The translations under genes were made by a program, and so were the position numbers. A DNA stretch of 64,000 nt from Kribbella soli (GTDB lineage: Bacteria > Actinomycetota > Actinomycetes > Propionibacteriales > Kribbellaceae). The stretch spans positions 992,001-1,056,000 of the forward strand of contig NZ_SJJZ01000003.1 in NCBI RefSeq assembly GCF_004331345.1. Reading direction: 5' to 3'. Shown piece after piece: positions 57,486 through 64,000 of this stretch (positions are counted from its first letter, which is position 1; the number at the start of each line of letters is the position of its first letter). A model generated the notes under the pieces. The model was not told the origin of the DNA, did not search any database, and worked only from the letters and a program-made list of their open reading frames with translations.

Positions 57486-58361
57486 ATGGAAACTCGCCGA
57501 CTGGGCAGACTCGGCCACCAGAGCTCGGTGCTGATCTACGGCGCCGCATCGCTCGGCGGCGTCGACCAGGACCGCGCCGACGCGTCGATCCAGGAAGCTC
57601 TCGACGCCGGTCTCAACCACTTCGACGTGGCCGCCGACTACGGCGACGCCGAACTCCGCCTCGGACCCCGGATGCCGGAGATCCGGGACCGTATCTTCCT
57701 CGCCACCAAGACCGGCCGCCGGACGTTCGAGGAGGCGTGGAGCGAGATCAACCGGTCGCTGGAGCGGTTGCAGACCGACCACGTCGACCTGATCCAGATG
57801 CACGCCGTGTGCGACCTGGAGAACCTCGATCTCGTGACCGGCAAGGGCGGTTCGCTGGAGGCCGCGATCCGGGCCAAGGACGAGGGCATGGTCCGCGCGA
57901 TCGGCATCACCGGCCACACCGCGCAGGCGCCGTCGGTGCACACCGAGGGGCTGCGCAGGTTCGACTTCGACAGCGTGCTGACGCCGCTGAACTACAAGCT
58001 GTCCACGGATCCGCAGTACGCCGATGACTACGCAGCCCTGGTCGAGGCCGTGAAGGCGTCGGATGCCGCGCTGATGACGATCAAGATGATCGCCCGGCGG
58101 AACTGGCAGGAAGGCGAGCAGAAGTCGTACGACACGTGGTACCGGCCGTTCGACGAGCAGCGCTACATCACCGCCGCGACCGCCTGGCTGCTGAACGGGC
58201 ATCCCGAGATCACCGGTCTCGCTACCGCGGGTGAGACCCGGCTGCTGCAACAAATGATCGTTGCAGAGCGCGAGCGCGCCGACCTCACCCCGGAGGCCGC
58301 CGCCTCGATCCTCGGCGAGGTCCAGGACTACGCATCACCCTTCGTGGACATGCCCATCTGA
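57486..58361 (+). CDS. Aldo/keto reductase family protein
   Basis: The 291-residue protein has the family signature: GAASLGGVDQD at the first strand, FDVAADYGDAELRLG with the catalytic Asp and Tyr, ATKTGRR with the Lys, and LIQMHAV with His. It resembles the group often acting on sugars or small aldehydes. GGAGG precedes the ATG by about 6 bp. It is alone between the regulatory region and the thioredoxin gene. Confidence 0.9.
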   Translation: METRRLGRLGHQSSVLIYGAASLGGVDQDRADASIQEALDAGLNHFDVAADYGDAELRLGPRMPEIRDRIFLATKTGRRTFEEAWSEINRSLERLQTDHVDLIQMHAVCDLENLDLVTGKGGSLEAAIRAKDEGMVRAIGITGHTAQAPSVHTEGLRRFDFDSVLTPLNYKLSTDPQYADDYAALVEAVKASDAALMTIKMIARRNWQEGEQKSYDTWYRPFDEQRYITAATAWLLNGHPEITGLATAGETRLLQQMIVAERERADLTPEAAASILGEVQDYASPFVDMPI

Positions 58362-58448
58362 CAACGTGGCCCAGGTCACATACGAGACTCCGCATTCCGG
58401 TCAGGTCGTACGGCGTACGAGATCGGCCGGCGTACCTGCCCGGGGTGC

Positions 58449-58477
58449 GGGAACAACTCGGCTGCCGATCGGTGTTG
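58449..58477 (+). promoter_or_regulatory. Possible sigma-R-type promoter before thioredoxin
   Basis: GGGAAC (58449-58454), 19 bp, then GTTG (58474-58477). The redox sigma factor SigR of Streptomyces uses GGGAAT-N18/19-GTTG, and trx genes are among its targets. Transcription would start near 58484. Confidence 0.55.
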
Positions 58478-58511
58478 ACTAATGCGTACTCATCTACTTT
58501 CGGAGGTCGTA

Positions 58512-58901
58512 GTGGCAACGGTCGAGCTGACCCAGGACAACTTCAACGACGTGGTCGGTAGCGACGGTCTCGTGCTGGTTGATTTCTGGGCCGAGTGGTG
58601 TGGCCCGTGCAAGATGTTCGGGCCGGTGTTCGAGAAGTCGTCCGAGCAGCACGGTGACATCACCTTCGGCAAGGTCGACACCGAGGCACAGGGCGAGCTC
58701 GCGCAGGCCTTCCAGATCCGGTCCATCCCGACCCTGATGGCGGTCCGCGACGGCGTCGTCCTCTACTCCCAGGCCGGCGCGCTCCCGGCCGCGAGCCTGG
58801 AAGACCTGATCGGCCAGCTGCGCGCGGTCGACATGGAAGAGGTCAAGGCCCAGATCGCCGCCCACGAAGCCGAACACGGCACCGAGCCGCACACGCACTG
58901 A
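58512..58901 (+). CDS. Thioredoxin
   Basis: The 129-residue protein is a thioredoxin with active site WCGPC (about residues 28-32) and the cis-proline in SIPTLMAVRDG. It reduces protein disulfides using thioredoxin reductase. A C-terminal extension of about 20 residues rich in His, Glu and Ala (EAEHGTEPHTH) is longer than in standard Trx. GTG at 58512 is chosen because GGAGG lies 6 bp before it. Confidence 0.93.
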   Translation: MATVELTQDNFNDVVGSDGLVLVDFWAEWCGPCKMFGPVFEKSSEQHGDITFGKVDTEAQGELAQAFQIRSIPTLMAVRDGVVLYSQAGALPAASLEDLIGQLRAVDMEEVKAQIAAHEAEHGTEPHTH

Positions 58902-58902
58902 A

Positions 58903-59688
58903 TCAAGTATTTGACGGAATCCAGGGGCTCTCGCGGAGTCCCTGGATTTCTCTTGCTACCGCACGTCTGGCGGTTCCATTCTCGATCTGAGGGTTCGAGC
59001 TGATGGCGTCGAGGAGCTCGGTCCGTTCGGCCTGCGACAGCTGACCCCAGCCGTCGCGGATCACCTTGAGCGCGTGGAACTGCTCGTTGCCCGTGAGCGA
59101 CTTGTTGACGGCTTCGAGGAGTACCCCGCTGTCGATGAGCGAGGGGTCGCCTTCCATCAGGCCCAGCGCGAGTACGCGGACGATGGGCGAGCCGCGCTTG
59201 AACAGGTCTTTGACTTCGCCTTTGTCGAACTTCTGCACGGCGGAGGCATTCGACACCCGCTGGACGATCCGATCGAGGATCGCCCCACGCAGCGCCTTGA
59301 GGTCTGAGCCACGTAGCTCGGTGTAGACCGTCGCATAGGCGTCGAGTTCTCTCTCCATGCCCATCCGCCGCAGGGTGTTCGCCGTTCCACGGGCGGTGGC
59401 GGCGATCTCGCGGACCAGATGTACTTCGAAGGGCCCGAGCTTCAGGCTTCCGAGCCAGTCGACGATCGATGGCATGACGAGAAGTAGGAGGCCGGCGGCG
59501 AGGACTGTGACCAGCTGGCCTTCGCCGACGTCGGTGAACAGCCCGACAAGGCCGCCGACCAGCAACCCGCCTCCGATCACCAGGCAGAGGATGCGGGACG
59601 ACAGGTCCACGACCGGCCTGGCCTTCACCGTCCAGGCGGGTGCATCGATGGGCAGGGCGGGCGCTGGGGATCCGTTCACGTCGGACAT
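58903..59688 (-). CDS. Membrane-anchored protein of unknown function
   Basis: The 262-residue protein has two membrane helices close together (about 31-51 and 57-77) and a helical soluble C-terminal part (about 80-262) without recognised motifs. The soluble part looks like a regular helical domain (ELRGSDLKALRGAILDRIV... ALGLMEGDPSLID...). ATG at 59688 is preceded by GGAGG. It is convergent with thioredoxin with one base between stops. Confidence 0.75.
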   Translation of the reverse strand: MSDVNGSPAPALPIDAPAWTVKARPVVDLSSRILCLVIGGGLLVGGLVGLFTDVGEGQLVTVLAAGLLLLVMPSIVDWLGSLKLGPFEVHLVREIAATARGTANTLRRMGMERELDAYATVYTELRGSDLKALRGAILDRIVQRVSNASAVQKFDKGEVKDLFKRGSPIVRVLALGLMEGDPSLIDSGVLLEAVNKSLTGNEQFHALKVIRDGWGQLSQAERTELLDAISSNPQIENGTARRAVAREIQGLRESPWIPSNT

Positions 59689-59740
59689 CGGGCACGGCCT
59701 CCGTACGTCGCTGGTGATTCCGCTGATCGTGCCTTTCCTG

Positions 59741-60187
59741 TCAGTGGTCGGCAACAGGCTGGGCGGTTAGACGCGGGTCGGTGGTGCGGCGCATCAGGTG
59801 GGAGGTGCCGACTTCGGTGGTGAAGCCCCAGCGGTGGTAGAAGGGGATCAGGGCGGGTTGGCAGACGAGTTCGAGGCTGCGGACGTCGGTCAGTGCGGGG
59901 TGGTCGACGACGGCGTCCAGTAGTACGGCGCCTACGCCGGAGCCGCGGTGGGATTCGGCAACGATGACGTCGAGGATGAGGGCGACGTACGCGTAGTCGG
60001 TCAGGACTCGGGCGAAGCCGACCAGTTGGTCCGTCGGGTCGTGGGTGACGGCGATGACCAGGTCCGAGTGGTCGAGCAGATGGTGGACGTCCGCGGGAGT
60101 GCGGTCGGTCATCCACCACGCCGTACGCATGAGGTCGGTGAGCTCTGGGATGCGGTGCGCGGGCACCGTGGACTCAGTCGTGAGCAT
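59741..60187 (-). CDS. GNAT family N-acetyltransferase
   Basis: The 148-residue protein has the acetyl-CoA binding motif in VAESHRGSGVGAVLLDAVV (R/Q-x-x-G-x-G/A) and the C-terminal FYHRWGF strand. Substrate unknown. ATG at 60187 is 13 bp after the stop of the VOC gene, so the two form an operon. Confidence 0.9.
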   Translation of the reverse strand: MLTTESTVPAHRIPELTDLMRTAWWMTDRTPADVHHLLDHSDLVIAVTHDPTDQLVGFARVLTDYAYVALILDVIVAESHRGSGVGAVLLDAVVDHPALTDVRSLELVCQPALIPFYHRWGFTTEVGTSHLMRRTTDPRLTAQPVADH

Positions 60188-60200
60188 GCACTCGGCAGTC

Positions 60201-60602
60201 TCAGAAGTCGCGGGAGCTGAGGACGCAGAATTCGTTGCCTTCTGGGTCGGCCAGGACTGTCCAGTTGGTCCCATCGGGTTGGCCGACGTTTACGCGTTGG
60301 GCGCCGAGAGCTTCGAGACGGGCAATCTCGGCGTCGCGGTCCTGGCTCGTGTGTGGCGCGAAGTCGAGGTGCAGGCGGTTCTTCAGGGTCTTGTCCTCCG
60401 ACACCGGGACGAACACCATGCCGGGGCCGATCTGCTCCCACGGGACGTCATGGATGCGGTCCGGCTCGACCCAGCCGGGCACGTTCACGCATTCGTCGTC
60501 GGTCTCGATGATCGTCTTCCAGCCGAACGCCTCGGCCCACCAGGCCGCCTGCTTGCGGACGTCGTGGCAGTCGATCACGACGGTGTACCAGCGAAGCACC
60601 AT
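60201..60602 (-). CDS. VOC family protein (glyoxalase/bleomycin-resistance fold)
   Basis: The 133-residue protein shows paired beta-alpha-beta-beta-beta units: VVIDCHDVRKQAAWWAEAFGW and LHLDFAP...DRDAEIARLEALGA, then DPEGNEFCVL. The latter is typical of glyoxalase-like proteins of the DUF4 type in actinomycetes. Metal ligands and substrate are uncertain. ATG at 60602 has GGGAGG about 6 bp upstream. Confidence 0.9.
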   Translation of the reverse strand: MVLRWYTVVIDCHDVRKQAAWWAEAFGWKTIIETDDECVNVPGWVEPDRIHDVPWEQIGPGMVFVPVSEDKTLKNRLHLDFAPHTSQDRDAEIARLEALGAQRVNVGQPDGTNWTVLADPEGNEFCVLSSRDF

Positions 60603-60656
60603 GACGTGCCCTCCCAGGAGTCTGAAGATCACCGTCGCACAGCCCACCGACAGAAA

Positions 60657-60698
60657 AGAGCGGGCCCTGGGCAGGAGAAAGACGCCAGGGCCCGCTCT
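60657..60698 (-). terminator. Rho-independent terminator after the DadA-like gene
   Basis: AGAGCGGGCCCTGG (60657-60670) pairs with CCAGGGCCCGCTCT (60685-60698) over 14 bp. Read on the minus strand the stem is followed by TTTTCTGT, the T-run of an intrinsic terminator for transcripts coming from 60850 upward. Confidence 0.88.
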
Positions 60699-60806
60699 CA
60701 GGGCTGACCGGAGCGGCGACAGGGTGGCCTGAGGAGGTGCGGGCAGGTGAGGTGCTGCCCGGGGAGGGTCACCGAAGGGGCTGCTCGAAGAGACGGTCAG
60801 CGGGAT

Positions 60807-60834
60807 GGAGGGACCACGTCGTTGGGGTCCCTCC
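60807..60834 (-). terminator. Second hairpin right after the DadA-like gene
   Basis: GGAGGGACC (60807-60815) and GGTCCCTCC (60826-60834) pair over 9 bp, 16 bp after the stop. No T-run follows. It may assist the main terminator at 60657-60698. Confidence 0.55.
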
Positions 60835-60849
60835 AAGCCGGAAGAGTCG

Positions 60850-62124
60850 TCAGCGCAGTGGGTTGAAGGGACGCAGTTCCGCCGGCGCACGGCCGGTGGT
60901 GATGGTCTCGGCCAGCAGCTGTCCGGTGATCGGGCCGAGCGTGATGCCCCACATGCCGTGCCCGCCGGCGGCGAACACCCGCGGAGACGCGGTCGCGCCG
61001 ATGATCGGCAGACCGTCCGGGGTGCAGGGCCGCGGCCCGACCCACTCGAAGGTCCGCGCGTCCAGGTCGGCGTCCCGCAGAAGCGGTCGGGCGGCCTCGA
61101 CGATCGCGTCGATCCGGCGCGGGTCGAGCTTCGCCTCGGGCTTGCGGAACTCCATCATCCCGGCGACCCGCAGCCGGTCGCCCAGCGGCGTGCAGGCGAT
61201 CCGCTGCGCCGGGAAGTACACCGGGCCGGCCGGTACGTGCGCCATCGGCACGCTGAAGCTGTACCCGCGACCGGCCTGTACGACGGTCTTCACGCCGAAC
61301 TGCCGCGCCAGGTCACCCAGCCACGCACCGGTCGCCATCACGACCGCGTCGAACGGATCGGTCTCGCCGTCGCCGGTGACGAGCCGGACGCCGCGGATCT
61401 CGTCGACGATGTCCTTCACAACCACGCCACTGATGATCTGGCCGCCGCGAGCGATCACCGAATCGGCGAGCAGCCGGACGTACTCGCCCGGGTTGATGAA
61501 CCGCTGCCCGTGCAGCCGGATCGCCGCGCCGATCTCGTCGGACAGCGACGGCTCGATCGCGCGGGCGTCGTCACCGCTGATCGCCTCGAACTCGATGCCC
61601 TGACCGGCGGCGTGGATCTGCTCGATCTCCTCGAGCAGCACCTTGCGCTCCTCGACGGTCCGGTAGGCGGCCAGGAACGACTTGGCCTCGTAGGTCTGCG
61701 CCTCGACCCCGGCCTTGGCCAGGAAGTCGAACGCGGGCAGGGCCTGCCGGTTGATCGGGACCAGCGCGTCCATGGCGGTCTTCCAGCGTCCGGCGGTGCT
61801 GTTGCGAGCGAAGCGGGTGAGGAACTTGAGGAGCCGCGGGCTCGCGGTCGGTGGAACGTACACCGGTGAGGCAGGGCTCAGCACCGCACGGACGCCGTAC
61901 TTGAGGACCGCTGGTTCCGGGAGCGGAGTGGCCAGGCCGGGGGTCAGCCAGCCGGCGTTGCCCCAGGACGCGCCGGCGGCGACGCCCTCACGGTCGAGCA
62001 CGGTCACCTCGACACCGGCTTCCTGGAGGAACCAGGCGGTGGCCAGGCCGACCATGCCCGCGCCGACGACGGCGACGCGGTCGGGAACGATGTGGTTGCT
62101 ACCAGCGGAACCAGTAGTGGTCAT
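60850..62124 (-). CDS. D-amino acid dehydrogenase-like FAD oxidoreductase (DadA family)
   Basis: The 424-residue flavoprotein begins with the FAD-binding motif VAVVGAGMVGLATAWFLQEAG, has the GASWGNAGWL loop of DadA-type enzymes, and ends with FAAGGHGMWGITLGPITGQLL. It oxidises D-amino acids or related amines, passing electrons to the respiratory chain. The gene is divergent from a PucR-type regulator with two inverted repeats between them, so that regulator probably controls it. Confidence 0.9.
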   Translation of the reverse strand: MTTTGSAGSNHIVPDRVAVVGAGMVGLATAWFLQEAGVEVTVLDREGVAAGASWGNAGWLTPGLATPLPEPAVLKYGVRAVLSPASPVYVPPTASPRLLKFLTRFARNSTAGRWKTAMDALVPINRQALPAFDFLAKAGVEAQTYEAKSFLAAYRTVEERKVLLEEIEQIHAAGQGIEFEAISGDDARAIEPSLSDEIGAAIRLHGQRFINPGEYVRLLADSVIARGGQIISGVVVKDIVDEIRGVRLVTGDGETDPFDAVVMATGAWLGDLARQFGVKTVVQAGRGYSFSVPMAHVPAGPVYFPAQRIACTPLGDRLRVAGMMEFRKPEAKLDPRRIDAIVEAARPLLRDADLDARTFEWVGPRPCTPDGLPIIGATASPRVFAAGGHGMWGITLGPITGQLLAETITTGRAPAELRPFNPLR

Positions 62125-62157
62125 GTATCGATGGTGAGGCCGCCATCAGCGGCTGTC

Positions 62158-62206
62158 ATGGTGCGATCACACCATTGCGGGGACGAATGACTGTGCTCAT
62201 CGCACA
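62158..62206. promoter_or_regulatory. Two inverted repeats between the DadA-like and PucR genes
   Basis: ATGGTGCGATCACACCAT (62158-62175, imperfect centre) and TGTGC-TCATC-GCACA (62192-62206) share the core GTGCGAT. CACAAT at 62215-62220 is a possible -10 box just 6 bp from the pucR ATG, so the second repeat would lie over that promoter. Confidence 0.55.
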
Positions 62207-62226
62207 ATAACCCGCACAATGGCCTC

Positions 62227-63765
62227 ATGATCTCCTCGTCCGATCTGATCGTCGCCGTCGGTCCGGCGCTGTTCGAGGTCGTGGTACCCGGTAAGGGCGA
62301 CCGCGAGGTCCGGGACGTCTTCCTGGCCGACCCGCAGGAACCTGCGACGGGTCAGCCGGGCGACCTGGTGCTCGGACTCGGTCTACGCGACGCAGAGGAC
62401 GCCGTCGAGCTGGTGGAGCGCTGTGCGGCCGGCAATGCCTCAGGGGTGGTTCTCCGTACGGCGCTAGCGCACAAGCCGACCGTGGTGGCCGCAGCGGAGC
62501 GAGAGGCCATGACCCTCGTCGCACTGCAGCCGAGCGTGACGTGGGCCCACGTGGTCTGGCTCCTCCGCGGTGTACTCGACCGAGCGGCCGCACCGGACTC
62601 CCCCGCCGCTGGCGACGCCGGCGTGCACCAGGAGCTGTTCGCACTGGCAGACGCCGCCGCTGCGATCGTCGACGCACCCGTGACGATCGAGGACAACCAG
62701 TCCAGGGTCCTGGCGTACTCCTCCGGCCAGGACTTCACCGACCCGACACGTGTGTCGACCATCGTCGGACGCCGGGTGCCGCCCGAGGTGATCGCACACT
62801 TCCGGGCCCGTGGCATCTTCCGACGGCTGGCGCGATCCAGCGAGCCGTTCCTGGTACCTGACGGACCGAACGGCATCCGTCCGCGTCTCGTCGTACCGGT
62901 CCGCGCCGGTGGTGAGTGGCTGGGGTCCATCTGGGCCGTTGTCGACGGTCCGGTGAGTAATGCGGTCACTGCGGAGCTCAGCAACGCCGCCTCCGTTCTC
63001 GCCTTGCACCTGTTGCGGCTGCGGGCTCAGGCCGACGTAGCGCGGCGGAGTGCGATCGACCGGCTGCGGACGATCCTGCGGCAGTTCTCCCCGGACAACC
63101 CGGTCGACGTACGGCTCCCGCGGCAGCCGTGGCGGGTTGTGGCACTCGGGTCGCCCGACGGGTACGACGTACCGCAGCAACTCGACCTGTGGGAGTCGAC
63201 CGGACGCCGGCACGGCTGGAGCGAGCCGCAGCTGGCTGACCTCGACGGCACGGTGCTGGCTGTTGTTACAGACACTGACGGACCTGGGTCATGGACCTGG
63301 CTGCAGAAACTGGTCCTCGAGCAGTCGGCTGGTACGTACGCCGCTGCCGGCGGTCCCGCGCGCGGTCCGGCCGACCTGCCGAGCTCACGCGCCGAGGCGG
63401 TCGAGCTGTTGGGACTGGTACGGCGAGGTGTCGCGCCGGGGCCGGCGCTGCGGGTCGAAGAGGCGTGGCACGTGCTGACGGTGCACCGGGCAGTCACGTC
63501 GCTTGATACCACCAAGATGGATGGTCCGCTTGCGGTGCTGCTGCGGCACGACATCGAGCACGACACGGGGTACGTGGAAACGTTGCAGGCCTGGCTGAAC
63601 TTTCCGGGGCAGCCGCAGCGGGCGGCGCGGGAACTGCACCTGCACACGAACACGTTGCGGCACCGGATGAAACGGATCGGGGAGATCGCGGAGCTCGATC
63701 TATCGGATCCGCGCGAACGGTTGGCGCTGCAGCTGCAGATTGCTGCAGTACGCACCGAGCACTGA
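62227..63765 (+). CDS. PucR family transcriptional regulator
   Basis: The 512-residue protein has the PucR N-terminal domain (LFEVVVPGKGDREVRDVFL..., VLRTALAHKPTVVAAAER), a GAF-like middle part and a C-terminal helix-turn-helix (RAARELHLHTNTLRHRMKRI). Family members sense purine metabolites, amino acids or GABA. Being divergent from the DadA-like gene, its effector may be an amino acid. ATG at 62227 is very near a -10 box, so the mRNA may be leaderless. Confidence 0.9.
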   Translation: MISSSDLIVAVGPALFEVVVPGKGDREVRDVFLADPQEPATGQPGDLVLGLGLRDAEDAVELVERCAAGNASGVVLRTALAHKPTVVAAAEREAMTLVALQPSVTWAHVVWLLRGVLDRAAAPDSPAAGDAGVHQELFALADAAAAIVDAPVTIEDNQSRVLAYSSGQDFTDPTRVSTIVGRRVPPEVIAHFRARGIFRRLARSSEPFLVPDGPNGIRPRLVVPVRAGGEWLGSIWAVVDGPVSNAVTAELSNAASVLALHLLRLRAQADVARRSAIDRLRTILRQFSPDNPVDVRLPRQPWRVVALGSPDGYDVPQQLDLWESTGRRHGWSEPQLADLDGTVLAVVTDTDGPGSWTWLQKLVLEQSAGTYAAAGGPARGPADLPSSRAEAVELLGLVRRGVAPGPALRVEEAWHVLTVHRAVTSLDTTKMDGPLAVLLRHDIEHDTGYVETLQAWLNFPGQPQRAARELHLHTNTLRHRMKRIGEIAELDLSDPRERLALQLQIAAVRTEH

Positions 63766-63847
63766 GAACCGGGCACTGAGATCTACGCCACAGCCCCATG
63801 TAACAAGGCTTCATATTCCGGCAACTGCTGGGCAACATCCGCCTGAC

Positions 63848-63930
63848 AGAGTCTTCCTTGTCAGCAGGTCCGACTCTTCACCAGGGAGCCGGAAAGGCTG
63901 CAGGTCCGAGCTTTTCACCAGGAAGCTCGG
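63848..63930 (+). ncRNA. Tandem hairpins with identical nine-base loop, possible structured RNA
   Basis: Hairpin 1 (63870-63892): CCGACTC, loop TTCACCAGG, GAGCCGG (one A-C mismatch). Hairpin 2 (63906-63930): CCGAGCTT, loop TTCACCAGG, AAGCTCGG (8 perfect pairs). Both are preceded by GCAGGT. The stems differ by paired changes while the loop is fixed. AGAGTC at 63848-63853 can instead pair with GACTCT at 63872-63877, giving an alternative fold. A terminator follows. Any regulated gene lies beyond the right edge. Confidence 0.5.
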
Positions 63931-63940
63931 GCCACCCGTG

Positions 63941-63974
63941 GGGCCCGGCGATTGTCTGAGCGATCGCCGGGCCC
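63941..63974 (+). terminator. 12-bp terminator-like hairpin at the right edge
   Basis: GGGCCCGGCGAT (63941-63952) and ATCGCCGGGCCC (63963-63974) pair perfectly with a 10-nt loop. No strong T-run follows. It comes 11 bp after the tandem hairpins. Confidence 0.7.
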
Positions 63975-64000
63975 TACAACGTTGCCCGAACCAGGAGCTT

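Overview
The window is very GC-rich with dense, frequently overlapping genes, GTG starts, a FasR-type fatty-acid synthesis locus, LacI/CebR-type operators and DUF3052/DUF3145 proteins. All of this points to the chromosome of an actinomycete of the Propionibacteriales. Kribbella is my best guess, inferred from general gene content and not proven. No phage, IS element, integrase or CRISPR array is visible.

Layout. 1-4906 (minus) is the 5' part of a giant type I polyketide synthase gene: an N-terminal fatty-acyl-AMP ligase, then about 1,000 residues of acidic repetitive linker, then the start of a ketosynthase at the left edge. 5.4-7.0 kb holds a serine hydrolase, a tiny membrane protein and tRNA-Val. 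7.0-11.0 kb holds ahpE and DUF3052 diverging from aceE. 11.1-20.5 kb is a mixed block: peptide transporter, SemiSWEET-like protein, flavin oxidoreductase, LuxR regulator, aromatic hydroxylase with divergent TetR, pirin and PHP protein. 20.6-27.2 kb is the fatty-acid operon fasR-fabD-fabH-acpP-fabF-accD, closed by a strong terminator. aceE, the regulator and the fab genes keep the order known from Mycobacterium tuberculosis and Streptomyces.

28-31.5 kb is a LacI-type regulator with a secreted GH9 cellulase; two CebR-like operators lie between them. 31.5-34.5 kb is a MoxR/DUF58/VWA operon. 34.7-36.8 kb contains a membrane protein with a degenerate kinase-like N-terminus, a small CBU_0592-type protein and an aldo/keto reductase. 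36.8-44.6 kb codes for secreted or extracytoplasmic enzymes (GH2, Tat-exported lactonase, CocE-like hydrolase, M4 protease) plus an SDR.

46.4-57.0 kb is the most unusual region: eight minus-strand genes, tightly packed, resembling a stripped type IV secretion/conjugation machine (TcpC-like, VirB2-like, TcpE/VirB3-like, VirB4-like, VirB6-like, VirB8-like, a two-domain wall hydrolase and an M48-like protein whose metal site is destroyed). No relaxase, coupling ATPase, integrase or partition gene is present on either side, so it looks like a chromosomal, possibly domesticated, apparatus. Its promoter region holds iteron-like repeats, DnaA-box-like sequences and a 16-bp palindrome.

57.5-64 kb holds an aldo/keto reductase, thioredoxin behind a possible sigma-R promoter, a membrane protein, GNAT and VOC proteins, and a DadA-like dehydrogenase divergent from a PucR regulator. 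The right edge carries two tandem hairpins sharing one nine-base loop, followed by a terminator.
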